Positions 48,247 through 59,367 of a stretch of 64,000 bases of DNA are shown here, in pieces. Location: the NCBI RefSeq assembly GCF_015143595.1, contig NZ_WYEU01000002.1:186001-250000 (forward strand), written 5' to 3'. Both the position numbers and the translations under genes were made by a program. The DNA comes from Sneathiella sp. P13V-1 (GTDB taxonomy: Bacteria; Pseudomonadota; Alphaproteobacteria; Sneathiellales; Sneathiellaceae). The notes below the pieces were generated by a model. The model ran no database searches, was not told the origin of the DNA, and worked only from the letters and a program-made list of their open reading frames with translations. Positions within the stretch are counted from its first letter, which is position 1. Every line of letters begins with the position of its first letter.

Positions 48247-49575
48247 GTGGAACAGAATTTGTTCATTGGCCTGATCGGTCTTGGCACACTGATAGGCCTT
48301 ATTGTTATCCGTGTCCCAATTGCTTACGCCATGATTGTGGTAGGTGCAATAGGGACAGCAATTCTAAACGGTCCAGAGATCCTTCTCAGTCAGATGAAGG
48401 ATCTGGCATGGGCGCAGTTTTCCGTTTATGACCTGTCGGTTGTGCCGATGTTTATCCTGATGGGTAACATTGCGACCCGGGCGGGCCTGTCCAGTGATCT
48501 ATTTCGTGCAGCAAATGCTTGGCTTGGCCGATTTCGCGGTGGTGTCGCCATGGCGGCGATCGCGGCGTGCGCCGGATTTGGATCTGTTTGTGGCTCCTCA
48601 TTGGCAACTGCTTCGACCATGGGTCAGGTGGCCCTTCCGGAGTTGAAGCGCTACAAATATTCAGGTGAACTTGCTACAGGTACATTGGCAGCGGGTGGCG
48701 TGTTGGGTATTTTGATCCCGCCATCTATTGTTCTGGTGATCTATGCGGTCATCGTAGAGGCAAACATCGTTACCATGTTCATGGCGGCCTTTATCCCGGG
48801 TATTCTGGCGGTAATGCTGTTTTTGCTCACCATCGCGCTTTATGTTCGCTTGCGTCCAGAGGCCGGCCCAAAAGGTGAGGTCATCACACGTGAGGAGTTT
48901 ATTTCCGCTACATTGGCTATGGTACCTGTCCTTATCATCTTTGGATTGGTGATTGGCGGTATTTATTTTGGTTTCTTTAACCCAACGCCAGCCGCTGCCG
49001 CTGGTGTGTTTCTGGTGGCGATTTATGGTATCGCGCGCCGGGTTGTTGGGTGGCAAGATCTGAAAGCAGCGCTTATGGAAACCGCCAAAACATCAGGTAT
49101 GATTTACCTCATTCTGCTGGGCGCTGAACTTCTCAAGATCTTTATGTCGCGCGGCGGTGTGCCTCAGGCAGCGGCTGAATTGATGCTGACATCAGGTATG
49201 GACGCTCATTTAATCCTGATCCTTCTTCTGGCGGCTTTGATTGTCCTTGGGTGTCTTATGGATAGCCTCAGCATGATCTTGCTCGCCATTCCATTTTTCT
49301 GGCCTGTGATTTCCGGTCTTGATTTTGGAATGACAGAAGACGATTTGAAAGTCTGGTTTGGTATTCTGGCGCTTATCGTGGTGGAACTTGGGCTTATAAC
49401 CCCGCCCGTTGGGATGAATGTATTTATCATATCGGCGCTAGATAAAGAGACCCCCATGAGCAAGACCTTTAAAGGGGTGGCGCCTTTCTTTGGGGCAGAA
49501 CTTGTAAGGGTTGGCCTGTTAGTCGCTTTCCCTTCAATTACTCTTTGGCTGCCCGGCTTTTTGCAAAGCCTGTAG
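48247..49575 (+). CDS. TRAP transporter large permease, DctM family
   Basis: Sodium-coupled transport subunit. 442 residues with 11-12 membrane segments. Starts with GTG 48247 after AGGAAATCCCC. GFGSVCGSSLATASTMGQVALPE, AAGGVLGILIPPSIVLVIYAV and PPVGMNVFIIS are DctM hallmarks (quoted in parts). The last 42 nt overlap the 3' end of the convergent AraC-type gene, where a strong hairpin lies. Confidence 0.95.
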   Translation: MEQNLFIGLIGLGTLIGLIVIRVPIAYAMIVVGAIGTAILNGPEILLSQMKDLAWAQFSVYDLSVVPMFILMGNIATRAGLSSDLFRAANAWLGRFRGGVAMAAIAACAGFGSVCGSSLATASTMGQVALPELKRYKYSGELATGTLAAGGVLGILIPPSIVLVIYAVIVEANIVTMFMAAFIPGILAVMLFLLTIALYVRLRPEAGPKGEVITREEFISATLAMVPVLIIFGLVIGGIYFGFFNPTPAAAAGVFLVAIYGIARRVVGWQDLKAALMETAKTSGMIYLILLGAELLKIFMSRGGVPQAAAELMLTSGMDAHLILILLLAALIVLGCLMDSLSMILLAIPFFWPVISGLDFGMTEDDLKVWFGILALIVVELGLITPPVGMNVFIISALDKETPMSKTFKGVAPFFGAELVRVGLLVAFPSITLWLPGFLQSL

Positions 49576-50454
49576 AATACGTTCTGCAGGCTGAACCGGT
49601 TTAGCTCCTTCCGCTTTCACGCGATATGCGGAAGGAGATTGCCCTGTCCCCGTTCTAAAAAATTTCGAAAAATGTGCAGGGTCATTAAATCCCAAATCAT
49701 AAGCCAACTCTCCAATGGAAATGCGCGTGTAGACCAACGCTCTCCGCGCTTCCAGAAGCAGGCGTTCCTGGATGAGTTCAGAGGCTGGCTTTCCCAAAAC
49801 CTGTCTGCATACCCGTGTTAGATGGGGCAGAGTAATATGTTGCTGGTCTGCATAGAATTTAGCCTTGTGCTCTGATCTGAAAGATACCTCTACATTTTCC
49901 ATGAATTGTTGAACCTGGATTTGTTTTTTTTCCAGTTTATCTGGGTGAGACGTATGGTGAGGCTTATGGTTTCGCGCGATTTCAAGCGCGAGCAACACGG
50001 TAAGGTGTTGCAGTACCTCAGGGCGTCCCTGAAGGGAGCGTTTATGCTCTTTTGAGATTTGTTTAAAGTAAAATGACAATGTGTCGTCGGCATTTGCAAG
50101 CAGTGGTTTTTCAAGCTGAGTGGAGAATTCAGGCAGGGTCTGCAAGCCGACACGGAGTTTCTGGTAGGGAACAGTTATCACATACCCTTTGGTATTCTGG
50201 ATAAATTCGAAACCGTGTACTGCGTTCGTTGGGATCGAAATAACATGATCGGATTGAAGGTCATATCGCTGGCCGTCAATTGTCATCTCACCACCGCCAG
50301 CTTCAATCCAGAAAAACTGATGAAGCGCGTGATGACGATGAGGGGAAATGACCCAATTATGCCCGGAGGATCGTGCCGCAATGGATTCGCAATGCAGGAT
50401 ATCTGGAAACCCAGAGCGACGCTCTTCGCCATATAAATGGTAATTTGGTATCAT
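49534..50454 (-). CDS. AraC-family regulator, PobR-like
   Basis: 306 residues. An N-terminal cupin-like sensor (HRHHALHQFFWIEAGGGEM, about 38-60) and a C-terminal AraC-type double HTH (about 190-290), with ISIGELAYDLGFNDPAHFSKFFRTGTGQSPSAYR in the second motif (LGFNDPAHFSKFFR). Divergent from pobA, the usual arrangement of PobR, which activates pobA on 4-hydroxybenzoate. The 3' end overlaps dctM by 42 nt in antiparallel. Confidence 0.88.
   Translation of the reverse strand: MIPNYHLYGEERRSGFPDILHCESIAARSSGHNWVISPHRHHALHQFFWIEAGGGEMTIDGQRYDLQSDHVISIPTNAVHGFEFIQNTKGYVITVPYQKLRVGLQTLPEFSTQLEKPLLANADDTLSFYFKQISKEHKRSLQGRPEVLQHLTVLLALEIARNHKPHHTSHPDKLEKKQIQVQQFMENVEVSFRSEHKAKFYADQQHITLPHLTRVCRQVLGKPASELIQERLLLEARRALVYTRISIGELAYDLGFNDPAHFSKFFRTGTGQSPSAYRVKAEGAKPVQPAERILQALQKAGQPKSN
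49567..49592. promoter_or_regulatory. 11-bp hairpin at the dctM/AraC-gene convergent end
   Basis: AGCCTGTAGAA (49567-49577) pairs with TTCTGCAGGCT (49582-49592), one G-U, with a TACG tetraloop. A second, competing GGCTTT-TTGC-AAAGCC stem is at 49555-49570. It lies just after the dctM stop on the plus strand and inside the last codons of the AraC gene on the minus strand. There is no T run, so it is a possible RNA-end protector or Rho-dependent stop. Confidence 0.5.
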
Positions 50455-50472
50455 ATATCCCCTCCCTAATGT

Positions 50473-50501
50473 TCGAAATATACAAAATGTCGATCGAATA
50501 T
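50473..50501. promoter_or_regulatory. Direct repeats in the pobR-pobA intergenic region (candidate AraC operator)
   Basis: TCGAAATAT (50473-50481) and TCGAATAT (50494-50501), starting 21 bp apart, that is two helical turns on the same face. This is the spacing expected for AraC-family half-sites. Located about 70-95 nt before the pobA start. Confidence 0.4.
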
Positions 50502-50566
50502 GCCATTCAGAAGTTAAGGAGAAGCACTATTATTGAAACAGGATGGAAATAAATCAAAACAGGTGA

Positions 50567-52338
<1,772 letters not shown>

Positions 52339-52506
52339 GCTAATTGCTTATTGGAATGAGCCATTCGATATACTCTTATACAACAAATATTAATAAAATG
52401 TGGTGTAAAATAAAACACCTAAACACCCTTGTGTTTTTCCATATAAAAAGCATATTCTTGAGCAACTAATTTTGCCGCAATAATCCAATTAAATTAAGGA
52501 CCAAGC

Positions 52507-54834
52507 ATGAAATCGGATCCTCGTCAGAGTGCTCTTGACTATCACCGTTATCCGGAACCAGGAAAACTCAAGATTTCTCCGACAAAGCCGATGGAGACCC
52601 AATCCGATTTGGCGCTCGCTTATTCTCCGGGGGTTGCTCATCCTTGCATGGAAATCGCCGAAAATCCCGCTGCCGCTGCAGAATTGACCGCGCGAGGAAA
52701 TCTTGTTGGTGTGATATCCAATGGCACGGCGGTTCTGGGGCTTGGCGCAATTGGTCCTCTGGCCTCAAAGCCGGTGATGGAAGGTAAGGCTGTTCTTTTC
52801 AAGAAATTTGCGGGTGTTGATGTTTTTGACATCGAATTGGATGAAAGAGATCCGGAAAAGCTCGTAGATATTATCGCAGCAATGGAGCCGACTTTCGGTG
52901 GTGTCAATCTGGAGGATATCAAGGCACCTGAATGTTTCATCGTTGAAAAGCTGTGCCGGGAGCGGATGAATATTCCTGTCTTTCATGATGATCAGCATGG
53001 AACTGCAATTTGTGTGGCCGCTGCGGTTTACAATGGCCTTCGGGTTGTCGGTAAAAATATCGAAGATGTCCGGCTTGCCGCATGTGGTGCAGGCGCGGCG
53101 GCCCTTGCTTGCTTGAAGCTGTTGGTCAGTATGGGACTTCCAAAGGAAAATATCATCGTTAGCGATATTCACGGCGTGGTGTATGAAGGTCGTGAGATTG
53201 AGATGGACCCCTATAAATCTGATTTTGCCGTTAAGACCGATAAACGTAAATTGGCGGAAGCTGTCGAAGGCGCCGATATTTTCCTCGGCTGCTCTGGTCC
53301 AGGTGCGCTGACCAAAGATATGGTTGCCACAATGGCGGACAAGCCAATTATTATGGCGCTGGCCAATCCAACACCAGAAATTCTGCCGGAAGAAGTGAAG
53401 GAAGTACGCCCGGATGCTGTGATTGCGACTGGTCGATCCGATTATCCAAATCAGGTCAACAATGTCCTTTGCTTTCCATATCTTTTCCGTGGGGCCCTAG
53501 ATGCAGGGGCTACAGAAATTAACGAAGAAATGAAAATTGCGGCGGTGAAAGCCATCGCGGATCTTGCAAAAGCAGAACAGTCTGAAGTCGTGGCGCGCGC
53601 TTATGGTGGTGTGCAGCATTCTTTTGGACCTGAATATCTTATTCCAACTCCATTTGACCCTCGTCTGTATGTGGAGGTTTCTTTTGCCGTTGCCAAGGCC
53701 GCAATGGACAGTGGAGTTGCCAGCCGTCCGATTGAAAATCTGGACCAGTATTACGAACAGCTGACAAATTTTGTTTATCGAACTCAGTTTGTTATGAAGC
53801 CGTTGTTCGATGTGGCCCGTACACAGAAAATGCGTGTCATCTATGCAGAGGGTGAGGATGAACGCGTTCTCTCCGCTGTACAAACAGTTGTGGATGAGAG
53901 ATTGGCGAGCCCTATCTTAATCGGTCGTCGTAAGGTGATTGAGTATCGTCTGGAAAAAATGGGGCTCCGTTTGAAAGCGGACGAAGATTTTGAAATTGTA
54001 GACCCTGAAGATGATCCAAGGTACCGAGAATATTGGACGTCCTACCATGAAATTGCCGAACGCAATGGTGTGGATCCGGATACAGCCCGCGCGCACATCC
54101 GTACCAACACAACAATCATTGGGGCCATGGCGGTGCACTTAGGGCATGCAGATGCAATGGTTTGCGGAACCTATGGTAAATACAGCAAACACTTCCGCCG
54201 GGTCTCGGGCATTATTCCTTTGCGGCAAGGGGTTCGTTATGCGTCAGCTTTGCATTTGCTGATCCTAAACGGTCGCCCTCTGTTCTTCTCCGACACTCAA
54301 GTTCGCGAAAGTCATACGGCGGAAGAACTCGCGGAATTGACAATTCTGGCGGCGGATGAAGTGCGCCGGTTTGGCATTGAGCCCAAAGCGGCACTCATCT
54401 CCCATTCCAACTTTGGATCTTCTGATATTCCAAGTGCGCTTCGTGCCAAAGAGGCGGTGAAGATCATTCGCGAAATTGCGCCAGATTTGGAAGTCGAAGG
54501 AGAGATGAAAGCGGACACAGCTTTGGTGCCAGAAATTAGAGAAGCGCAGTTTCCTAATTCCAGATTAAGCGGTGTCGCCAATCTGCTGATCATGCCAGAT
54601 CTGGAATCAGCCAATATTGGTTATAATATTGCGAAAAGCCTGGCCCATGGTATCGCCGTTGGGCCGATCCTTATCGGTATGTCGAAATCTGTTCATATCA
54701 CAGTGCCATCTGTAACAGTGCGGGGTCTGGTCAATATCACAGCTATCGCGGCTGTGGATGCCCAGCATCATCAGGCTGGTGATATGATGCCTGGACCCAT
54801 TTGCCGCCGCAACAGCATGATGGGCGAAGAGTAG
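52507..54834 (+). CDS. maeB: NADP-dependent malic enzyme with C-terminal phosphotransacetylase-like domain
   Basis: Oxidative decarboxylation of malate to pyruvate with NADPH. 775 residues. Malic-enzyme part (1-430): the N-terminal [12 protein letters not shown] (Tyr), [13 protein letters not shown] (metal and substrate site) and a Rossmann [10 protein letters not shown]. The C-terminal part (about 450-775) is PTA-like but is considered regulatory in this family, responding to acetyl-CoA. The 168-nt AT-rich upstream region has a weak TTGAGC-17-TAATCC. Overlap-free, 5 nt before mgtE. Confidence 0.95.
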   Translation: MKSDPRQSALDYHRYPEPGKLKISPTKPMETQSDLALAYSPGVAHPCMEIAENPAAAAELTARGNLVGVISNGTAVLGLGAIGPLASKPVMEGKAVLFKKFAGVDVFDIELDERDPEKLVDIIAAMEPTFGGVNLEDIKAPECFIVEKLCRERMNIPVFHDDQHGTAICVAAAVYNGLRVVGKNIEDVRLAACGAGAAALACLKLLVSMGLPKENIIVSDIHGVVYEGREIEMDPYKSDFAVKTDKRKLAEAVEGADIFLGCSGPGALTKDMVATMADKPIIMALANPTPEILPEEVKEVRPDAVIATGRSDYPNQVNNVLCFPYLFRGALDAGATEINEEMKIAAVKAIADLAKAEQSEVVARAYGGVQHSFGPEYLIPTPFDPRLYVEVSFAVAKAAMDSGVASRPIENLDQYYEQLTNFVYRTQFVMKPLFDVARTQKMRVIYAEGEDERVLSAVQTVVDERLASPILIGRRKVIEYRLEKMGLRLKADEDFEIVDPEDDPRYREYWTSYHEIAERNGVDPDTARAHIRTNTTIIGAMAVHLGHADAMVCGTYGKYSKHFRRVSGIIPLRQGVRYASALHLLILNGRPLFFSDTQVRESHTAEELAELTILAADEVRRFGIEPKAALISHSNFGSSDIPSALRAKEAVKIIREIAPDLEVEGEMKADTALVPEIREAQFPNSRLSGVANLLIMPDLESANIGYNIAKSLAHGIAVGPILIGMSKSVHITVPSVTVRGLVNITAIAAVDAQHHQAGDMMPGPICRRNSMMGEE

Positions 54835-54839
54835 AGCGC

Positions 54840-56246
54840 ATGAACCAGCTGCCTGAACAACATACAGGCCGCACAGAAGCGGAGGAGCGGGAAGAGAGTG
54901 CCATCTCTTACGGGCTGAGTGATGATACCGTCCAATTGATCCGTGAGTCGTTAAATTCAGGAAATCACGTTCTTGTCCGTCAGGAGTTAGCTGAACTTCA
55001 CGCCGCCGACGTCGCAGACCTTATTGAGCAACTAAAACCTGCTTTGCGTGTCCAGTTGATGGAAGTGGCAAATGATCTGGTTGACGCGGAAGTGTATTCT
55101 GATCTTGACGAAACCGTTCGTGATGATCTGGTTGAAGAGATGGATCCCGCCGAGATTGCGGAGCTGGTAACAGATCTGGAACTGGATGATGCGGTCCATG
55201 TTCTTGAGGATCTTGAACATAAAGAGCAGCAGGAAGTTCTAAAAGAGCTGTCCGCAGAAGATCGTGTTGTTATCGAAGAAGGCTTGTCTTATCAGGAAGA
55301 TACAGCCGGCCGTTTGATGCAACGTGACCTGATTGCGGTGCCGGAATATTGGGATATTGGTCAGACAATTGATTTTCTTCGTGAAACAGAGGATCTGCCT
55401 AACGAATTTTACGAGATTTTTGTTGTTGATCCGCGTCACAAACCCATCGGAACAATTCCACTTGATAAAGCGATGCGAAGTCGCAGGGCTGTCCCTGTAA
55501 CTGACATCATGATTAAAGAACAGACTCTGATCCCTGTGACGATGGATCAGGAAGAAGTGGCCTATCTGTTCCAACAATATCGCCTGACGTCAGCCGCTGT
55601 TGTAAATGAGCGCGGCGGTCTGATTGGCATGATTACCATTGATGATATTGTTGATGTTATCAATGAAGAAGCAGAAGAAGATATCCTGCGCCTCGGTGGT
55701 GTCGCAGAAGATAATCTTTTTGGATCCATCTTGGAGACGACAAAGACGCGCTTTACGTGGCTTCTTGTGAATTTGGCGACCGCGATTTTGGCTTCAATTG
55801 CCATTGGTTTTTTTGATCAGGCGATGGAAAAGGTAATCGCATTGGCTGTTCTGATGCCTATTGTGGCGAGTATGGGCGGGAATGCTGGAACGCAGACCTT
55901 GACGGTTGCTGTTCGGGCGCTCGCCACAAGAGAGCTGACAAGCAATAACGTCGGCCGAATAGTGAGTAAAGAGGCCTTGGTTGCGACACTTAATGGAAGT
56001 GTGTTTGCCCTCCTGATCGGGGGAGTGGCCTGGGCCTGGTTTGGGGATTTTAATATCGGCTGGGTCATTTCTGTGGCAATGGTCATCAACATGTTCGCCG
56101 CAGGGGTTGCGGGCATGGTTGTGCCAATCACTTTGGATAAATATGGTGTTGATCCAGCCGTAGCCTCCAGTGTGTTCGTGACCACAATTACAGATGTGAT
56201 CGGCTTCGTTGCCTTTCTCGGTATTGCCAGTCTTGCGCTTTTGTAA
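54840..56246 (+). CDS. mgtE: Magnesium transporter MgtE
   Basis: Mg2+ channel of the inner membrane. 468 residues from ATG 54840; an in-frame earlier start at 54801 lies within maeB. N-terminal helical N domain (about 40-140: LAELHAADVADLIEQL), a CBS pair (about 145-265, with DPRHKPIGTIPLDKAMRS and TSAAVVNERGGLIGMITIDDI in parts), then five membrane helices with PIVASMGGNAGTQTLTV, the pore region. Starts 6 nt after maeB, so likely cotranscribed. No Mg riboswitch seen. Confidence 0.95.
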   Translation: MNQLPEQHTGRTEAEEREESAISYGLSDDTVQLIRESLNSGNHVLVRQELAELHAADVADLIEQLKPALRVQLMEVANDLVDAEVYSDLDETVRDDLVEEMDPAEIAELVTDLELDDAVHVLEDLEHKEQQEVLKELSAEDRVVIEEGLSYQEDTAGRLMQRDLIAVPEYWDIGQTIDFLRETEDLPNEFYEIFVVDPRHKPIGTIPLDKAMRSRRAVPVTDIMIKEQTLIPVTMDQEEVAYLFQQYRLTSAAVVNERGGLIGMITIDDIVDVINEEAEEDILRLGGVAEDNLFGSILETTKTRFTWLLVNLATAILASIAIGFFDQAMEKVIALAVLMPIVASMGGNAGTQTLTVAVRALATRELTSNNVGRIVSKEALVATLNGSVFALLIGGVAWAWFGDFNIGWVISVAMVINMFAAGVAGMVVPITLDKYGVDPAVASSVFVTTITDVIGFVAFLGIASLALL

Positions 56247-57146
56247 TTATCGCGCCCATTCCAGATTTTGTGGTCCGGCAACCCGGCCTTTCCATCTGTG
56301 GCTGCTGGCAAAATGCTGAAAGCCGTTAACCAGATCATTCATTTTGTCTGCTGACCAGCTTATTCCAATTGTGCGGCTGATATCGACGCCTTCAACCGGT
56401 GTCATAACCATGCTGGAGGCATGCAAGATATCGGGCATCACGCAGATACCTACTCCTTCGCTTACCAGGCTTATGGCTTTGTCGTCTTCATTTGTTCTAA
56501 AAACAATGTGCGGGTTAACACCTGCGCGTGCAAAAGTTCTGGTGACCTCCGTTTCTGTCACGCAATGGCTGCGGTGGATAAAATCGCGGCGCGACAATAC
56601 CTGCATAGGAATAACGGCGCGACTGGCAAGTGGGTGATTGCGGGCCATGGCCAAAACACATTTTGTGGTGAGTAGTTTTTCAAACTGAACCTTACCTTCT
56701 GTAGATGGCGGCAAGCCAATTGAGATATCGACGCGGCCCTCATCAAGCCAACCTTCCAGTTCTTCAGCACTTCCTTGTTTCAGGGCAATTTGGACCTCAG
56801 AATGGGATTTCTTATAGTCAGACAGAAGCCGTGCAATCTGTTTAATGGGAAGCAGGGGGTGAATGCCGACCTGCAGGCGCTGTGTGGCGCTATGATCAGA
56901 CGCGTCCATCTTTGCCGCGTTACATTCATATATGATTGTGCGAGCACGCGGCAGAAGGCGGCTGCCAGCAGCGGTAAGAGTAATTCTACGTTTATCGCGA
57001 TTAAACAGAGGGGAGCCCAGCTCTTCTTCCAGTTTTTTGATGCCGGTTGAGAGGGTGGGTTGACTAACAAATGCGCGCTCCGCAGCGCGTGAAAAATTCT
57101 GTGTCTCTACGACTGCCAAAAAATATCGAAGTTGATATAGATCCAT
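56247..57146 (-). CDS. LysR-family transcriptional regulator
   Basis: 299 residues. N-terminal HTH (about 1-60: LRYFLAVVETQNFSRAAERAFVSQPTLS in parts LRYFLAVVE and FVSQPTLSTGIKKLE) and a LysR substrate-binding domain. It abuts mgtE exactly (convergent, no gap). Divergent from the thioesterase-ivd cluster across 95 nt, which makes it the likely local regulator. Effector unknown. Confidence 0.9.
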   Translation of the reverse strand: MDLYQLRYFLAVVETQNFSRAAERAFVSQPTLSTGIKKLEEELGSPLFNRDKRRITLTAAGSRLLPRARTIIYECNAAKMDASDHSATQRLQVGIHPLLPIKQIARLLSDYKKSHSEVQIALKQGSAEELEGWLDEGRVDISIGLPPSTEGKVQFEKLLTTKCVLAMARNHPLASRAVIPMQVLSRRDFIHRSHCVTETEVTRTFARAGVNPHIVFRTNEDDKAISLVSEGVGICVMPDILHASSMVMTPVEGVDISRTIGISWSADKMNDLVNGFQHFASSHRWKGRVAGPQNLEWAR

Positions 57147-57159
57147 AATTATTCACAGT

Positions 57160-57174
57160 ATCAATAGTTTTGAT
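57160..57174. promoter_or_regulatory. Candidate LysR operator
   Basis: ATCAA-TAGTT-TTGAT (57160-57174) is a perfect 5-bp inverted repeat with a 5-nt centre, of the T-N11-A type. A second ATCAATATTG, containing the palindrome CAATATTG, follows at 57191-57200. Both lie between the divergent LysR gene and the thioesterase gene. Confidence 0.45.
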
Positions 57175-57241
57175 TTAAATAAACGATTTTATCAATATTG
57201 CCGAAATGCGGTATAGTTCCTTTAAGGACTGGAGGAAACAA

Positions 57242-57715
57242 ATGCCGTTTAATAAGGCAGCGCAAAATCCGAATTTTGAAGCGGTGGTACGGGACAGCTT
57301 TGCCCGTCAGCCTTTTATGGAGCATGTGGGTGCCCGCATGACTGCGATCGAGCCCGGTATTTGCGAAATATCTCTAGATCACGACAAGGCGCTTACTCAA
57401 CAGCATGGTTTTTTTCATGGCGGTCTGGTGGGATCCTTAATTGATTCTGCTGCGGGATATGCCGCTTTTTCGCTGTATCCGGAAAAAAGTACTGTTCTGA
57501 CTGTTGATATGAAAGTGAACTTTCTGAAGCCTGCGAAAGGCAAGTTGTTGTCTGCCCGAGCTGAAGTTGTTCGTGGAGATGGGAAGATATATCACCTTAA
57601 AGGCGATGCTTTTTGCATGGAAGGTGAGACGAAAACCCACTGTGCAACTGGTGTGTTTACAATGATGTGCTTTTTGGGGATGGATGACGCGCCAAATTTG
57701 GGGCGGGAGAGTTGA
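57242..57715 (+). CDS. PaaI-type hotdog thioesterase
   Basis: Acyl-CoA thioesterase, substrate unknown. 157 residues from ATG 57242, 6 nt after GGAGG; an in-frame ATG 36 nt earlier lacks an SD. QHGFFHGGLVGSLIDSAAGYAAFS is the hotdog helix with the catalytic-type HGG and Asp (HGGLVGSLIDSAAG). VDMKVNFLKPAKGK is the next strand pair. First gene of the probable leucine/isovalerate operon. The TGA overlaps the region just before the next start. Confidence 0.88.
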   Translation: MPFNKAAQNPNFEAVVRDSFARQPFMEHVGARMTAIEPGICEISLDHDKALTQQHGFFHGGLVGSLIDSAAGYAAFSLYPEKSTVLTVDMKVNFLKPAKGKLLSARAEVVRGDGKIYHLKGDAFCMEGETKTHCATGVFTMMCFLGMDDAPNLGRES

Positions 57716-57717
57716 AA

Positions 57718-58119
57718 ATGACAGATCAATCTCTTCTGAATAAAATTCAGCCTTTGTTTGAAAGCCGCGAATTGCTGAGCCATTTATCTGTTAGTTTAGG
57801 TAAGGTTGATGCAGGGCAATGCGAACTTGTTTGCCCCCTGACAGAAAGTGGAGCAGCAACTGATCTTTTTGCAGTTCTAGGAGAAGGCGCCGTGCAATTG
57901 GCTGCCGCCACAGTTGTAAAGGGAGATATCCGCTATGAAATGGCGGAAATGAAGTTGAATATTCTCGGCGCTTTTGAGGGTGATCAAATCCTGGCTCAAG
58001 GGCGCGTTTTAAAATCTGGTCGTAGTTTAATTGTGGCCGAAGCAGATATCTTTGTATTGAACGGAGCCAGTCGTGAACATTGTGCGATAGTGATGTCCAC
58101 ACTGGTTGCTACCTCTTAA
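57718..58119 (+). CDS. Divergent hotdog-fold protein, thioesterase-like
   Basis: 133 residues from ATG 57718, 7 nt after GGAGA; the in-frame TTG at 57712 overlaps the previous stop and lacks spacing. The overall pattern resembles PaaI hotdog proteins (LFAVLGEGAVQLAAATVV helix, AEMKLNILGAFEGDQILAQGRVLKSGRSLIVAEADIF strands in parts MKLNILGAF and RSLIVAEADIF). The HGG active-site motif is replaced by VLGEGA, so catalysis may be lost or different. Possibly forms a heteromer with the gene before it. Confidence 0.65.
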   Translation: MTDQSLLNKIQPLFESRELLSHLSVSLGKVDAGQCELVCPLTESGAATDLFAVLGEGAVQLAAATVVKGDIRYEMAEMKLNILGAFEGDQILAQGRVLKSGRSLIVAEADIFVLNGASREHCAIVMSTLVATS

Positions 58120-58143
58120 TTTGTATGGAAAGAAGGAAATTCC

Positions 58144-59316
58144 ATGTCTAGCTTTCATTATCCAACATTGAATTTTGATCTTGGCGAAACAGCCGACATG
58201 ATCCGCGATACTGTGGCAAGTTTTGCGGCGGCTGAAATTGCACCGCGCGCCGCTGAAATCGATCAGAGCAATGAGTTTCCGATGGATCTGTGGCAGAAGA
58301 TGGGTGACCTTGGTCTTCTGGGGATTACGGTGGAAGAAGAATATGGCGGAACAGGCCTTGGATATCTTGAGCATATTATTGCTGTTGAAGAAATCAGCCG
58401 TGCATCTGCCTCCGTTGGTTTGTCTTATGGTGCCCATTCCAACCTTTGTGTGAACCAGATCCGTCGTAACGGTAATGAAGAGCAGAAACACAAGTATCTG
58501 CCGAAACTGATGTCAGGTGAGCATGTGGGATCCTTGGCGATGAGTGAACCTGGTGCTGGTTCTGACGTTGTGTCCATGCGCCTTCGTGCAGAGAAAAAAG
58601 GTGACCGCTACATCCTGAACGGTAACAAATTCTGGATCACAAACGGCCCAGACGCTGATGTTCTGGTCGTATATGCAAAGACAGACCCTGAAGCCCACCA
58701 AAAAGGCATCACAGCCTTCATTATTGAAAAAGGTATGAAAGGCTTCTCAACTGCACAGAAGCTGGACAAACTTGGTATGCGTGGCTCCAACACATGTGAG
58801 TTGGTGTTCGAAGATTGTGAAGTTCCAGAAGAGAATATCCTTGGTAAGCTCAACGATGGTGTCCGTGTTCTGATGAGCGGTCTGGACTATGAACGTGCCG
58901 TTCTGTCCGGTGGTCCGCTGGGTATTATGGATGCGTGTATGGATGTTGTTGTACCTTACGTGCATGAACGTGAACAGTTCGGTCAGCCAATTGGTACCTT
59001 CCAACTGATGCAGGGCAAAATTGCGGATATGTATTCCACAATGAATGCTTGTAAAGCCTATGTTTATGCAGTCGGTAAATCCTGTGACCGCGGTGAGACA
59101 ACACGTAAAGATGCAGCGGGCGCAATTCTTTATTCTGCGGAAAAAGCGACATGGATGGCACTGGAAGCTATTCAAGCGCTGGGTGGAAATGGTTATATTA
59201 ACGAGTTTGCGACAGGTCGTTTGCTGCGTGATGCGAAATTGTACGAAATTGGTGCTGGTACCAGTGAAATTCGCCGCATGCTGATCGGCCGCGAGCTGTT
59301 CAACGAAACTGCTTAA
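58144..59316 (+). CDS. ivd: Isovaleryl-CoA dehydrogenase
   Basis: Third step of leucine breakdown: isovaleryl-CoA to 3-methylcrotonyl-CoA, with FAD and ETF. 390 residues. Acyl-CoA dehydrogenase fold with SEPGAGSDV and [18 protein letters not shown]. The base is Glu250 in [15 protein letters not shown]. The usual C-terminal Glu position is Ala in [12 protein letters not shown], as in known isovaleryl-CoA dehydrogenases, which separates it from short/medium-chain enzymes. AAGGAAATTCC gives the SD. Equivalent to liuA. Confidence 0.95.
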   Translation: MSSFHYPTLNFDLGETADMIRDTVASFAAAEIAPRAAEIDQSNEFPMDLWQKMGDLGLLGITVEEEYGGTGLGYLEHIIAVEEISRASASVGLSYGAHSNLCVNQIRRNGNEEQKHKYLPKLMSGEHVGSLAMSEPGAGSDVVSMRLRAEKKGDRYILNGNKFWITNGPDADVLVVYAKTDPEAHQKGITAFIIEKGMKGFSTAQKLDKLGMRGSNTCELVFEDCEVPEENILGKLNDGVRVLMSGLDYERAVLSGGPLGIMDACMDVVVPYVHEREQFGQPIGTFQLMQGKIADMYSTMNACKAYVYAVGKSCDRGETTRKDAAGAILYSAEKATWMALEAIQALGGNGYINEFATGRLLRDAKLYEIGAGTSEIRRMLIGRELFNETA

Positions 59317-59367
59317 AGTTTTGGGATTGGCGCAAGTAACAAGAAATATCGAATGATGGAGAAACAA

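Noticed and set aside
49555-49592. Intrinsic terminator for dctM
   Set aside because: The stems are good but there is no T run on either strand, so they are listed as regulatory hairpins, not as a terminator.
52412-52437. AAAACAC/GTGTTTT inverted repeat upstream of maeB
   Set aside because: AT-rich with a 12-nt loop; could be chance or a weak element, with no supporting context.
54800-54845. Magnesium riboswitch before mgtE
   Set aside because: Only 5 nt separate maeB and mgtE, with no structured leader.
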